Assembly: GCA_002256385.1 (NCBI GenBank) | Contig: NKJD01000004.1 | Span: 1 to 64,000 of the forward strand | Length of the DNA stretch: 64,000 nucleotides | Direction of reading: 5' to 3' | Source: Flavobacterium sp. BFFFF2 | Lineage (GTDB): Bacteria; Bacteroidota; Bacteroidia; Flavobacteriales; Flavobacteriaceae | Shown here: positions 10,303 through 20,340 of the stretch, piece by piece | Numbering within the stretch: position 1 is the first letter of the stretch | How the letters are laid out: every line of letters begins with the position of its first letter | Position numbers and translations under genes: made by a program | The notes under the pieces: generated by a model | The model's database searches: none | What the model saw: the letters and a program-made list of their open reading frames with translations, nothing else | What the model was told of the DNA's origin: nothing

Positions 10303-11268
10303 ATGAGAGAATTTGCCTTTATCCGACAAAATAAAGCAAAATGGCTCGAAATCGAGCAAGCTTTAACTGAATTTGATGCGCATCCATCAGATGTTTGGAG
10401 TGCGCACTATATTCAATTATTGAATGACTTGGCTTTTTCACAATCGTTGTACCCCAAAAGCCGCACCACTACTTACCTAAATGCGTTGACCGTGCAATTG
10501 CACCAAAAGGTGTACAAACTGAAACAAGAGAACCGACATGCCATTAGAAACTTCTTTGCAGACGAAGTGCCGCGCATTGCCTTTACATACCGCCGCCAGA
10601 TTGGCTACAGCTTTCTGATTTTCTTTATTAGTGTACTTATTGGCATTATTTCTTCAAGCCAAGACCAGGCATTTGTACGCTTAATTCTGGGCGATTCGTA
10701 TGTCAACATGACCTTGGAAAACATCAAAAAAGGCGATCCGGTAGCCGTGTACCAACAAGGCAGCAACTGGGGCGGTTTTTTGGCCATCACCATTAACAAT
10801 TTAATGGTAGGTATGAAATGTTACATTTCGGGCATTTTGGCAGGCTTGGGAACGGGATATATTTTATTTCAAAATTCACTCATGTTGGGCTCATTCCAAT
10901 ACTTTTTTTATGAACAAGGCGTTTTATGGGAAAGTGTCCGCGGCATTTGGATTCATGGCTGCATGGAAATTTTTGGCATGGTCATTGAATCAGCCTGCGG
11001 ATTTATTTTGGCCGCCTCCTTTTTATTCCCCGGTACCCTACCCCGCTTGCAATCACTCAAAATCGGATTTAAAGACAGCTTGAAATTGTTTTTAAGCACC
11101 ATGCCTTTTACCATCATGGCGGGTATTTTAGAGGGTTTCATTACACGTTATTCCAAGGCAATGCCCCTGTTTTTATCTGTATTTTTAATTATCACCACCT
11201 TAACATTAATTTCATTTTATTATTTGGTGTATCCAAAGTGGCTGCATCAAAAACAAGTTCAATTATAA
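10303..11268 (+). CDS. stage II sporulation protein M-like membrane protein (SpoIIM/DUF95)
   Basis: Multi-TM protein; NNLMVGMKCYISGILAGLGTGYILFQNSLMLGSF and WIHGCMEIFGMVIESACGFIL; divergent from RDD as in the common Bacteroidetes cluster. Confidence 0.88.
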   Translation: MREFAFIRQNKAKWLEIEQALTEFDAHPSDVWSAHYIQLLNDLAFSQSLYPKSRTTTYLNALTVQLHQKVYKLKQENRHAIRNFFADEVPRIAFTYRRQIGYSFLIFFISVLIGIISSSQDQAFVRLILGDSYVNMTLENIKKGDPVAVYQQGSNWGGFLAITINNLMVGMKCYISGILAGLGTGYILFQNSLMLGSFQYFFYEQGVLWESVRGIWIHGCMEIFGMVIESACGFILAASFLFPGTLPRLQSLKIGFKDSLKLFLSTMPFTIMAGILEGFITRYSKAMPLFLSVFLIITTLTLISFYYLVYPKWLHQKQVQL

Positions 11269-11277
11269 CCCTTTTCT

Positions 11278-12204
11278 ATGGCAACTGTATTATTTAAAGA
11301 CAGAGTATTCGGCGACTATTTAACAGATACTTTCCAATTTTTTCGCGAACGCAAAAAACACTTTTTTGGCTTGTTTTTTAAGTTTGCTTTTCCAGCTATT
11401 TTACTGGCATTAGTGTTGATTTTTGGGTATTCGTATGAGTACAATTCGTTTATGTTTTCCAATAATATTCTAGTAAACAAACCAAATATAATCGACGCAT
11501 CTTCGATGTTGATTTTGCGCATTGTCGGCTATTTATTTGGCGTTTTTTTATTGTCCATTTTCATTTTTTCATTCCCGATTATCTATTTTAAAATTTACGA
11601 AAGAAATCCGGACGAACTATTTGGCATGCCAGAAGTTTGGGCTGAATGGAAATTGCGCTGGAAGCGCATCGTCAGTTTTTACTTGATTTCAATAGTGACA
11701 CTTTTTCCGTTAATGGGGATTTTGATTGGCCTAAACATTTTATTGATTTTCATACTCATTGGCTTGCCGTTATTAATGGTCACCATTCCAATGATGATTT
11801 TATTGTTTTACCAAATCATGCTGATGTATGTGTGTGAGGAATACACCTTTTCAACCAGCTTTGGCGAAGGCATTCAGGTGGTGAAACGTCAATTTTGGCC
11901 TTTGGTAGGCGCCACACTCATTATGATGATTGTGCAGTATATGGTTCAAATGATTTTTTCTATTATTCCGATGTTGTATGGATTTTTCAAACTTTTTACT
12001 TCTTTAAAAGACGGAAGTCAAGAGGGCATGGAGGCCGTTGCCATGTCGACCACCATTAGCACCATGCTTTCCATGTTGGCCAGTTTTTTTGTTTTCAACA
12101 TTATTTATACCCAACAGTTATTGATGCATTATTCGTATAGAGAAAGTACCGAAAGCAAGAGTACATACGAAGCTTTGGACGAACTCGGCAAAACGGATGC
12201 GTAA
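11278..12204 (+). CDS. hypothetical multi-TM membrane protein of the RDD/SpoIIM cluster
   Basis: Long ORF with at least five hydrophobic segments, 10 nt after the SpoIIM gene. Confidence 0.8.
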   Translation: MATVLFKDRVFGDYLTDTFQFFRERKKHFFGLFFKFAFPAILLALVLIFGYSYEYNSFMFSNNILVNKPNIIDASSMLILRIVGYLFGVFLLSIFIFSFPIIYFKIYERNPDELFGMPEVWAEWKLRWKRIVSFYLISIVTLFPLMGILIGLNILLIFILIGLPLLMVTIPMMILLFYQIMLMYVCEEYTFSTSFGEGIQVVKRQFWPLVGATLIMMIVQYMVQMIFSIIPMLYGFFKLFTSLKDGSQEGMEAVAMSTTISTMLSMLASFFVFNIIYTQQLLMHYSYRESTESKSTYEALDELGKTDA

Positions 12205-12228
12205 AACTGTATACTCACATTTACAACA

Positions 12229-12876
12229 ATGAACACCGCACTTCCCGACACGCTTGCAAAGCGCAAAGTTCGTTTGGGCGAACTGTCTGAATACCGCAAT
12301 GACAGGGCTTTTCAATACGAAGGAAAAGAGGGTGTTTCGGCATGGGATCGATTCATTCATTCGTTGAGTGAATGGTTGCGCCAAACGCTGGGAATTCCGG
12401 ATCATCTGATAAGCACTGAAACGGTTGAGTGGATTATTAGAGGCATCGCTATTTTGATTGTATTAGTTATTGCTTTTAAATTGTATCAATTATACCGCAA
12501 AAAACAAAAAGACACTTTACTGGGCTCCACAGATGAATCATGGGAAAAGTTTGGAGAATTGTTTGCCGTGCAACAAGAAGAACCGTACGAAAAACGGTTG
12601 CGCAAAGCCCTAAGTGAAGGCGACCAACGAGGCGCCATTCGGTTTTATTACTTATGGGTATTGTATGAATTGTCCGTGCGGGGTCAAATCACTTGGCACC
12701 TCGACAAAACGAACACCGATTATATTCAAGAAATTAAAAACCAAGACATTAGACAGCTATTTGCCGACATTTCTTATTGGTATGCTTATGTTTGGTATGG
12801 AGAATACCCTGTAACAGACGAATTGTTTGGCCGGGTTGAAACGCAGTGTGTAACCTTGATGAAACAGTTGCCATGA
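12229..12876 (+). CDS. DUF4129-like membrane protein
   Basis: One TM plus C-terminal region RGAIRFYYLWVLYELSVRGQITWHLDKTNTDYIQEI resembling DUF4129; position in the cluster. Confidence 0.7.
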   Translation: MNTALPDTLAKRKVRLGELSEYRNDRAFQYEGKEGVSAWDRFIHSLSEWLRQTLGIPDHLISTETVEWIIRGIAILIVLVIAFKLYQLYRKKQKDTLLGSTDESWEKFGELFAVQQEEPYEKRLRKALSEGDQRGAIRFYYLWVLYELSVRGQITWHLDKTNTDYIQEIKNQDIRQLFADISYWYAYVWYGEYPVTDELFGRVETQCVTLMKQLP

Positions 12877-14060
12877 GCCGAACGAATTGGACATACCTCA
12901 TATTGTTTGTGCTTGCCATGAGTGCCATGATGTGGCTGGAAATGAACAAGCCCGTCCCCTTTAGTTGGGAACCGCAATGCCGCATTGACGGCAAACAGCC
13001 CTTTGATTTATTTATTTTAAAAGACCGACTCAAGCAATGGCAACCAGGACCTGTCAGTCAAATACAAATTACGCCTTATCAATATTTTACTGGTTCCAAA
13101 ATCAAGACGTCAAAGTCCAAAACCTATTTGTACATTTCGTATGATTTTCAGCTCGACCAAGCATCGATGGACCAATTATTGTACCGCGTGCAGCAAGGCG
13201 ATCAATTGTTTATCAGCGCACGGACTTTTCCACAAAAATTGCTAGACACACTTGCACTTAAACAAAAAAACGAACTTGACTTAGACCAAAAGTTATCCAT
13301 ATTTTTGGACACCTTACATAAAAACACCCCTCGTTTTTCGCAAATAATCAGCAGTGAACCCACTTATTTTAATGAATGGCATCCAAAAAAAACCCGCCTA
13401 TTGGGGTTTCAGACTGACGCGGAAGGCAGCAACCATTGTAACTTTGTTTGTCAATCATTTGGAAAAGGAAAAATTTGGCTCCATTCCGCGCCATTGGCTT
13501 TTACCAATTTTGAATTATTGCACGCCCCCAACCACCTCTATGCCGAAGAAGTATTGTCGTTTTTGCCCAAACAACCGCTGCAATGGATTGTGTATCAGCA
13601 AGCAGACAACCACCAATCGAACTCCATTTTCCGAATCATTTTGACCAACCCAGGGCTAAAATGGTCGTTTTGGATCTTGCTTTTATTGGTGTTAAGTTTA
13701 TTTGTGTTTCAAACCAAACGGAAGCAGCGGGCTATTCCTTTGCTCATGCCTTTAAAAAATGAATCGCGCGAATGGATAGGCATCTTGAGCAGTTTGTATT
13801 TGCAAGCGGCCGATTATGACCGCTTGGCCAAACAAAAAGCTTTGTTGGTGCATGAAATGTTGCGAAAAGAATACGGCATAGAACCGCACTTGCCAAGCGA
13901 CGAATGGATCACACTTTTACATCGCCGCAGTGGCCTTACTTTAAATCAATGCCAACAAATAGCAAGCAGTCTTGAAGATGGCAAAAAAGAAGGTAAAAAA
14001 TGGACCACCAAAGATTGGCAGGCGTTTCACGAAACTTTAGATGTATTGTATCAACATTAA
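12873..14060 (+). CDS. DUF4350-like protein
   Basis: ATGA overlap with the previous gene; N-terminal TM, central domain, TM at WSFWILLLLVLSLFVF; cluster position. Confidence 0.7.
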   Translation: MSRTNWTYLILFVLAMSAMMWLEMNKPVPFSWEPQCRIDGKQPFDLFILKDRLKQWQPGPVSQIQITPYQYFTGSKIKTSKSKTYLYISYDFQLDQASMDQLLYRVQQGDQLFISARTFPQKLLDTLALKQKNELDLDQKLSIFLDTLHKNTPRFSQIISSEPTYFNEWHPKKTRLLGFQTDAEGSNHCNFVCQSFGKGKIWLHSAPLAFTNFELLHAPNHLYAEEVLSFLPKQPLQWIVYQQADNHQSNSIFRIILTNPGLKWSFWILLLLVLSLFVFQTKRKQRAIPLLMPLKNESREWIGILSSLYLQAADYDRLAKQKALLVHEMLRKEYGIEPHLPSDEWITLLHRRSGLTLNQCQQIASSLEDGKKEGKKWTTKDWQAFHETLDVLYQH

Positions 14061-14126
14061 TTTATTGAATGCTGAGAAATATCATAGTTACTCGTTCCAA
14101 AGCGATGTACCTTCGTGAAAAATTAA

Positions 14127-15407
14127 ATGATGGGCCGTTATGTTACCGCAGCCAAGGCTGTACAAGTTATTTCATCGCATGCCAGAGTATATGTTCAGGC
14201 TGCCGCTGCCACCCCAACCGTGTTAACCCAAGCCTTAACTGATCGGGCGGCTGAGCTAAAAAATGTAGAAATTTGCCATTTGCACACCGAAGGGCCTGCC
14301 TCTTATGCCAACCCCGAATTGCGCGATTCGTTTCATGTGAATTCCTTTTTTTTAGGAGCCAATGTGCGCCATACCCTTGCGGCTGGTAACGGTTCGTATA
14401 CGCCTGTTTTTTTGAGTGAATTGCCTTTGTTATTCCGTAAAAATGTACTACCGCTTGATGTGGCTTTTATTCATGTGTCGGTGCCAGATGACCATGGCTA
14501 TTGTTCATTGGGTGTGTCGGTGGAAGCCTCCGTGGCTGCCATCGAAATGGCGCGCATCGTTATTGCCCAAGTGAATCCACAAATGCCGCGCACCTTTGGT
14601 GACGGCCTGATTCACGTGTCACAAATAGACTATTTGGTTGAGGTAAACACCCCAATTTTTAGCCACGAACCAGAAGGAATTACCCCCGAAGAAGAAAAAA
14701 TAGGGACGTTAATTGCCTCGTTAATTGAGGACAAAAGCACGCTACAGATGGGCATTGGCTCCATACCCAATGCGGCATTGGCCCACCTAAAAAACCACCA
14801 ACATTTGGGCTTACACACCGAAATGTTTTCTGACGGCGTCATTGACCTCATTGAAAAGCAAGTAATTGACTGTCAATTTAAAGGCACCACCCGCGGCAGG
14901 GTGTTGGCCACCTTTATCATGGGCTCAAAAAGGCTGTACGATTTTGTCGATGACAACCCTTTCATTGAACTCAAAGAATCATCGGCGGTTAATGACACGG
15001 CCCGCATTAGGAAAAACCCGAAAATGGTGGCCATCAATTCGGCCATCGAAGTAGATGTAACGGGCCAAGTGTGCGCCGATTCTATAGGATTTAAAATGTA
15101 TTCAGGCGTGGGCGGTCAAATGGATTTTATCCGTGGGGCTTCCTTAAGCGAGGGCGGCAAAGCCATTATAGCCTTGCCTTCGGTAACCAAAAAAGGCGAG
15201 AGTCGCATTGTGCCGTTCTTAAAACAAGGCGCTGGCGTAGTGACCACCCGTGCACATACCCACTATGTAATAACCGAATACGGCATCGCCGATTTGTATG
15301 GCAAAACATTGAAACAACGGGTAAATGCTTTGGTCAACATTGCCCATCCAACCCATCGGGAATCAGTTGAAAAGGCGTATTTTGAAGCAGCGAAATATCT
15401 CTTTTAA
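14127..15407 (+). CDS. acetyl-CoA hydrolase/transferase family protein (4-hydroxybutyrate CoA-transferase-like)
   Basis: LQMGIGSIPNAAL, LGLHTEMFSDGVIDL, GVVTTRAHTHYVITEYGIADLYGKT signatures. Confidence 0.93.
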   Translation: MMGRYVTAAKAVQVISSHARVYVQAAAATPTVLTQALTDRAAELKNVEICHLHTEGPASYANPELRDSFHVNSFFLGANVRHTLAAGNGSYTPVFLSELPLLFRKNVLPLDVAFIHVSVPDDHGYCSLGVSVEASVAAIEMARIVIAQVNPQMPRTFGDGLIHVSQIDYLVEVNTPIFSHEPEGITPEEEKIGTLIASLIEDKSTLQMGIGSIPNAALAHLKNHQHLGLHTEMFSDGVIDLIEKQVIDCQFKGTTRGRVLATFIMGSKRLYDFVDDNPFIELKESSAVNDTARIRKNPKMVAINSAIEVDVTGQVCADSIGFKMYSGVGGQMDFIRGASLSEGGKAIIALPSVTKKGESRIVPFLKQGAGVVTTRAHTHYVITEYGIADLYGKTLKQRVNALVNIAHPTHRESVEKAYFEAAKYLF

Positions 15408-15433
15408 TTGGCGAAAATTTTACCGTTTACCAC

Positions 15434-16396
15434 TTAAAAAAACCGCACCAAATACAAATACAAAGGCATTCCAATAGTAATGTTTAATGGAAAGGTAATG
15501 GCCAAAGCCATCGGCAAAAACAAGCCTGGATTGGCTTTAGGAACCGCCATTTTCATGGCAGCTGGCACCGCTATATAAGAAGCACTGGCAGCCAACACCG
15601 ACAACACAAATCGGTTGCCCAAATCTTGGACAAAATACCCACTCAAACAGGCCACGACACAGCCATTTACTAAAGGGATAAAAATGGAAAATGCGACGGC
15701 GAACCACCCATTTTTAATGAAATCTTGCATTTTTTTGCCACTCACCAAGCCCATGTCGAGCAAGAAAATGGCCAAAAATCCTTTAAACAAATCGTTGGTA
15801 AACGGCCGAATGCCCTCGGCTTGTTGTTCGTTGGCCATAAAACCAATGCACAAACTCCCCAAAATAAGCAACACACTGCCATTGGTGACCGAATGTTTGA
15901 GCACATGCGACATGGATCCGATGGCGTTTTTTTCGGTGGCAAATTTGCGAATGAGAATAACACCCACAATAATGGCGGGCACTTCCATGAGTGCCATGAC
16001 CGCCACCATGTGTCCGCTGTAATGCAATTGTTGGGCTTCTAAAAAGCTGCCAGCAGTAACAAAAGTAACGGCACTCACCGAACCATAGGCAGCGGCCACT
16101 GCGCCCGCATCATAGACCGTAAATTTTCGGCGAAGGATAAAAAAGGTATAAAACGGGATGCACACAGCGGTAGCAATTCCCAAAGCAACAGAACCCAAAA
16201 TTTCAGCTGAAAACGAACTGTGCGCCAATTCTTGCCCGCCCTTAAAACCGATGGACAACAACAGATATAACGAAATGAATTTGGCAGACGAGGGCGGAAT
16301 TTCCAAGTCGCTTTTACATTGCACGGCGATGACGCCCAACAAAAAAAACAGCAACGCTGGATTGGTCAAATTATCGGTAAGGAGTTGTAAATTCAT
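15434..16396 (-). CDS. SbtA-like sodium-dependent bicarbonate transport family permease
   Basis: NPALLFFLLGVIAVQCKSDLEIPPSSAKFISLYLLLSIGFKGG; multi-TM. Confidence 0.88.
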   Translation of the reverse strand: MNLQLLTDNLTNPALLFFLLGVIAVQCKSDLEIPPSSAKFISLYLLLSIGFKGGQELAHSSFSAEILGSVALGIATAVCIPFYTFFILRRKFTVYDAGAVAAAYGSVSAVTFVTAGSFLEAQQLHYSGHMVAVMALMEVPAIIVGVILIRKFATEKNAIGSMSHVLKHSVTNGSVLLILGSLCIGFMANEQQAEGIRPFTNDLFKGFLAIFLLDMGLVSGKKMQDFIKNGWFAVAFSIFIPLVNGCVVACLSGYFVQDLGNRFVLSVLAASASYIAVPAAMKMAVPKANPGLFLPMALAITFPLNITIGMPLYLYLVRFF

Positions 16397-16425
16397 GGTT
16401 TTTTACTATAAAAATGAGTTGAAAT

Positions 16426-17379
16426 TTATTGCGATGCGCGGGTTAGACGATCATTAATAGCGCGTCCCAAATCAACATCGGGGGCGCGTTCGGCAATGAT
16501 GAGATCTAACTGAGCGGCATCAAATTGATGTAATTTTTGGTACAATTGTTCGGCGGCTTCAGCATAGTTTCCAGAAGCAGAAAGCGGCTCACTTCGATGT
16601 ATTGCAGCATGCAAATAGTGCTCACTAAATGACAGCACCCCTATTTTTTTGCCCGCATATTGTTGCACGATATCCATGACCTGATCGGTACAAATCAACG
16701 GGGTTCTGGGCGAATAATGCTTGTAGTGCATCCCAGGTGCTTGCGGGATTTTGCTCGAGGTGTTTTTTATGGAAATTGGCCCCAACTTACTTTCGAGGGC
16801 TTCCAAGGAAATGCTTCCCAAACGATACAAAACCGGCGCCCCGTTTTCAAACCCAACAATGGTTGATTCAAGGCCGGCTTGACAAGGTCCACCATCAACT
16901 ATGAGTGGTAGCTCGGTGCCAAAATAAGCGCGAACATGGTCGGCCGTGGTGGGGCTAATGTGGGTAAATGGATTGGCACTCGGCGCCGCCAATGGACTCC
17001 CTGCAGCTTCAATGATTTGCAAAGCGATTAGGTGATTGGGCATCCGCAAAGCCACGGTAGGTTGGCCACCCGTTACCCAATCGGGAACTTTTTCGTTTTT
17101 GGGCACGATCAATGTAAGTGGTCCCGGCCAAAACGCATCCATCAGCCTTTCTAGCTGTTCTGAACACCGAGCCATCAGGTTTTTGGCTTGCTCTTTTGAA
17201 GCAACATGCACAATCAGCGGATGATTCAGCGGCCTGTTTTTCAACGCATAAATCCGTGAAATCGCCCTTTCACTATGCATATTGGCGGCTAAACCATACA
17301 CGGTTTCGGTTGGAAACCCAATTACTTCGCCATTTTGTAGCAAATGTGCTGCTTGTTGTATCGTTGAATCTATTGTCAT
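16426..17379 (-). CDS. L-threonylcarbamoyladenylate synthase (Sua5/YwlC)
   Basis: GEVIGFPTETVYGLAANM, KNRPLNHPLIVHV, SPLAAPSANPFTHISPTTADHV, APGMHYKHYSP (Sua5 domain). Confidence 0.94.
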   Translation of the reverse strand: MTIDSTIQQAAHLLQNGEVIGFPTETVYGLAANMHSERAISRIYALKNRPLNHPLIVHVASKEQAKNLMARCSEQLERLMDAFWPGPLTLIVPKNEKVPDWVTGGQPTVALRMPNHLIALQIIEAAGSPLAAPSANPFTHISPTTADHVRAYFGTELPLIVDGGPCQAGLESTIVGFENGAPVLYRLGSISLEALESKLGPISIKNTSSKIPQAPGMHYKHYSPRTPLICTDQVMDIVQQYAGKKIGVLSFSEHYLHAAIHRSEPLSASGNYAEAAEQLYQKLHQFDAAQLDLIIAERAPDVDLGRAINDRLTRASQ

Positions 17380-17380
17380 A

Positions 17381-18226
17381 TTAAGGGTTACAGTGTGAAC
17401 AATACATGGGATCTTCGGTTGTTTTATTCACGTGAAAAGGTTTGTTTTCTTGGTAATCACAAGCCATACATTGCCAAACAGCTTCTAAGGGCGATTCGGT
17501 GGGAAACCCACACCAAGCGCAGGGCAATCCGCGAATGACGCCGGTTTTTTGAAAACCTGGATGGGCACAATGTGGACAACTAGATAAAACCGCTTCCACC
17601 AATTGCTGGGTTAATTGCCCGATGACTGCTTGCCTTTTTGGATTCAGGTGCGCGCGCATGTCGGTTTCAACATAGACTTTTCCATATTTATCATGGATTG
17701 TCTTGTAATTGGCCCACAGGCTTTTTTCGTCTTGTATGCCTTTATACATATCTGTGTATATGTCATTGGCTGGCCTAAGAATGAGGGCGTGCGACGGAAA
17801 ATGAATCCTTTCACAAAAAGCCTCCAAATCGGAAAATGATTTCAGCGACTCGGCCGCAAAATTAGTATCTGTTGAAAGTGTTTGCACCACCACCTCCAAA
17901 TTTATGGCCTTGTATTGTAACATCAAATACTCCTGATTGGCCGCCATAAATGGAATCCGTGGATGCGGTCCAAAGGAACCTTCACTGGCAATAGCGATCT
18001 CGGCCGAACTTGCGTCCAAGCCAAGCTGGCATTTGGCCCGCAGCACCTCTAAAATGGTCCCGTTACGCGGTTTTTCGCCCGAAAACGTGCCCAATTGATC
18101 GGTATCAATAGTTGTCGGCACGACACACTGCACCCCTAAATTCGCTTCCAAAATGGGTGCCATGATGGTTTCTTTTTGATGCTTGGTGGCAATGACACAG
18201 CGTTTTTGATCAAAAAGTATACTCAT
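17381..18226 (-). CDS. DUF6671-like protein with C-terminal CxxC zinc-ribbon-like segment
   Basis: ATKHQKETIMAPILEANLGV N-terminus; C-terminal CPHC...CAWC...CMAC...CSHC. Confidence 0.75.
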   Translation of the reverse strand: MSILFDQKRCVIATKHQKETIMAPILEANLGVQCVVPTTIDTDQLGTFSGEKPRNGTILEVLRAKCQLGLDASSAEIAIASEGSFGPHPRIPFMAANQEYLMLQYKAINLEVVVQTLSTDTNFAAESLKSFSDLEAFCERIHFPSHALILRPANDIYTDMYKGIQDEKSLWANYKTIHDKYGKVYVETDMRAHLNPKRQAVIGQLTQQLVEAVLSSCPHCAHPGFQKTGVIRGLPCAWCGFPTESPLEAVWQCMACDYQENKPFHVNKTTEDPMYCSHCNP

Positions 18227-18378
18227 AATTGAATCTTTGACTTTGATTGGGTTTTAAACAACACCAAAGCCATGACAATGCCCACGGCACTGCAAATATA
18301 TCCTTCGTCTTTATAGTTTTCGGAGCAGGCCATCAACAGTCCAGCTACTAATATCAAAATAGAAATAATTCGGAACAT
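18223..18378 (-). CDS. 51-aa hydrophobic small protein, possible lipoprotein (MFRIISILILVAGLLMACSENYKDEGYICSAVGIVMALVLFKTQSKSKIQL)
   Basis: Read directly; stop overlaps the DUF6671 start as ATGA; lipobox-like LLMAC. Below the length cut-off of the ORF track. Confidence 0.55.
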   Translation of the reverse strand: MFRIISILILVAGLLMACSENYKDEGYICSAVGIVMALVLFKTQSKSKIQL

Positions 18379-18389
18379 GTTTTAAAATT

Positions 18390-18632
18390 TTATTGAATGA
18401 AAGCTTTCAGCTCAAGAGAAACATTCACGGGCTGGCTTCGGAGCGATTTTTGCAATGCGCTCCATTGGTTTTGCAATTGCTTGATGTTATTTTCCCTAAA
18501 GGAGATGGTTTCTTCTTCGGTAGTCGTGTCAATTTTTGACTCTTGATAACGAATCAGGTGCGCAAAATTGAGTTCGAATAATTCAAGCAGCACCTCTGGG
18601 GTGTACGTGCCATTTACAAGTTCTAGTTCCAT
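18390..18632 (-). CDS. hypothetical small protein
   Basis: Codons read MELELVNGTYTPEVLLELFELNFAHLIRYQESKIDTTTEEETISFRENNIKQL; start moved from 18722 because the upstream part lies in a repeat element. Confidence 0.55.
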   Translation of the reverse strand: MELELVNGTYTPEVLLELFELNFAHLIRYQESKIDTTTEEETISFRENNIKQLQNQWSALQKSLRSQPVNVSLELKAFIQ

Positions 18633-18651
18633 CGTTTTTATTATTAGAAGT

Positions 18652-18799
18652 GGTTTAAACTTTTTTGATTGAAGCGAAAAATGAGGATTTTTGTTCCAGA
18701 TTTTAACTTTTTTGCATTGCATAGCAGCGCTACGGAATAATAAAAAGCTAAAATATGGGGCGAAAAGACCATTTTGCAGCCAATTGAAAAAAGCTTAAA
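18652..18799 (-). repeat. dispersed repeat, copy 1 (hairpin-bearing family also at 35.7-36.35 kb)
   Basis: Reverse complement matches 35815-35912 (CAATTGGCTGCAAAATGGTCTTTTCGCCCCATAT...CCGTAGCGCTGCTATGCA) and 36087-36132 (AATCTGGAACCAAAATCCTCATTTTTCGCTTCAATCAAAAAAGT). Confidence 0.85.
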
Positions 18800-18817
18800 T
18801 CACTTCATCGTTAAAAA

Positions 18818-20254
18818 TTATTCTCCTTGACCTTTTGAAAACCCTTCTTTGCCATCAAAGGTGTACAGGTTTTCCGTTTTAATGACGTCCAAACCAACAG
18901 CCGCTGCTTGGGTCAGCAACGAAACAAGCACCGCAGGCGTAAAGTTTTCATCGCTTGCCATTTTAAATCGACAACGCCAATGGTCGGTGCACAATGTTTC
19001 TTTAAAACCATTGGGCCACACTTTGATGCCGCGGTTGGTAATCATGCTTAAAGCCGCTTGGGTCGTGTTTATTTTCTGTAAAATCAGAGCCAATTCATTG
19101 GCATCGCTTCCTGACCAGTGTACAAATAAATCTGTGCCAATCCATGCTTTTGCTTGGGCTTGTTTGCGGACATAAGGCACTTGCTTAATCGGTTGCAAAT
19201 CGGCATAATGTACTGGCGCAAACGACTGCGGTTTTTGGCCCAAGCGGGCAATAATGGCAGCAGCAAATTCGCGGGTTCCCACTTGTTCTTTGCTCAATCC
19301 TTCTTTGAAAATGTCGTAGGTATGAATGCCGTCTTCTAAGGTTTTAAGCCACGCATTTTGAATGGATTCTGCTACTTGGTGTTGGCCAATGTGCACCAAC
19401 ATCTGCACCGCTCCTTGCAACAAGCCAGACGGATTGGCTTTGTTTTGACCTGCTCTGCGTGGCGCCGATCCGTGAATGGCCTCAAACATCGCGCAGTGTT
19501 CCCCAATATTTGACGAACCTGATAGGCCAACCGAGCCCGCAATTTGCGCGGTGATGTCCGATAAAATATCGCCATATAAATTCAAGGTAACAATGACATC
19601 AAATTGCTCTGGGGTGTCGGCCACTTTGGCGGCTCCTATATCAACAATCCAATGTTCGTTTTCAATTTCTGGATACTCCACGGCTATTTCGTCAAACACT
19701 TTGTGAAACAAGCCGTCGGTTTGCTTCATGATGTTGTCTTTGGTCAGGCAAGTCACTTTTTTGCGGCCGTTTGATTTTGCATATTCAAAAGCGTACCGAA
19801 CAATGCGCTCGCAACCAGGACGACTTATCAACTTTAGACATTGCACCACCTCATCGGTCTGTTGGTGCTCGATGCCTGCGTACAAATCTTCTTCGTTTTC
19901 ACGGATAATGACCAAATCCATATTCGGATGCTTGGTGTCCACAAACGGATGCAAGCTCATGCATGGACGCACGTTGGCATACAAGCCTAAAAATTTGCGG
20001 GTGGTTACATTCAAGCTTTTGTAGCCTCCACCTTGTGGCGTGGTAATCGGCGCTTTCAAAAACACTTTGTTTTTGCGGATGACATCCCACGATTCAGATG
20101 AAATACCAGCCGTGTTGCCTGCCAAATATAATTTTTCACCAATTTCAATTTCTTCAAATGCCACATCGGCACCTGCTGCCTTTAGAATATCAATGGTGGC
20201 ATCCATAATTTCTGGGCCAATGCCATCGCCCTTTGCAATTGTAATTGTTGTCAT
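18818..20254 (-). CDS. isocitrate dehydrogenase, long C-terminally extended form
   Basis: AKGDGIGPEIMDATIDIL, VIIRENEEDLYAGIEH, NLYGDILSDITAQIAGSVGLSGSSNIG, ARRAGQNKANPSG-type segment. Confidence 0.93.
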   Translation of the reverse strand: MTTITIAKGDGIGPEIMDATIDILKAAGADVAFEEIEIGEKLYLAGNTAGISSESWDVIRKNKVFLKAPITTPQGGGYKSLNVTTRKFLGLYANVRPCMSLHPFVDTKHPNMDLVIIRENEEDLYAGIEHQQTDEVVQCLKLISRPGCERIVRYAFEYAKSNGRKKVTCLTKDNIMKQTDGLFHKVFDEIAVEYPEIENEHWIVDIGAAKVADTPEQFDVIVTLNLYGDILSDITAQIAGSVGLSGSSNIGEHCAMFEAIHGSAPRRAGQNKANPSGLLQGAVQMLVHIGQHQVAESIQNAWLKTLEDGIHTYDIFKEGLSKEQVGTREFAAAIIARLGQKPQSFAPVHYADLQPIKQVPYVRKQAQAKAWIGTDLFVHWSGSDANELALILQKINTTQAALSMITNRGIKVWPNGFKETLCTDHWRCRFKMASDENFTPAVLVSLLTQAAAVGLDVIKTENLYTFDGKEGFSKGQGE

Positions 20255-20340
20255 TTGTTTCAGATTTTATTTTGCAAAGGTTAAACGAATGATTCATTTA
20301 TTTTTATTTATATTTGCAATGATTTGCATTAAAAAATTTT

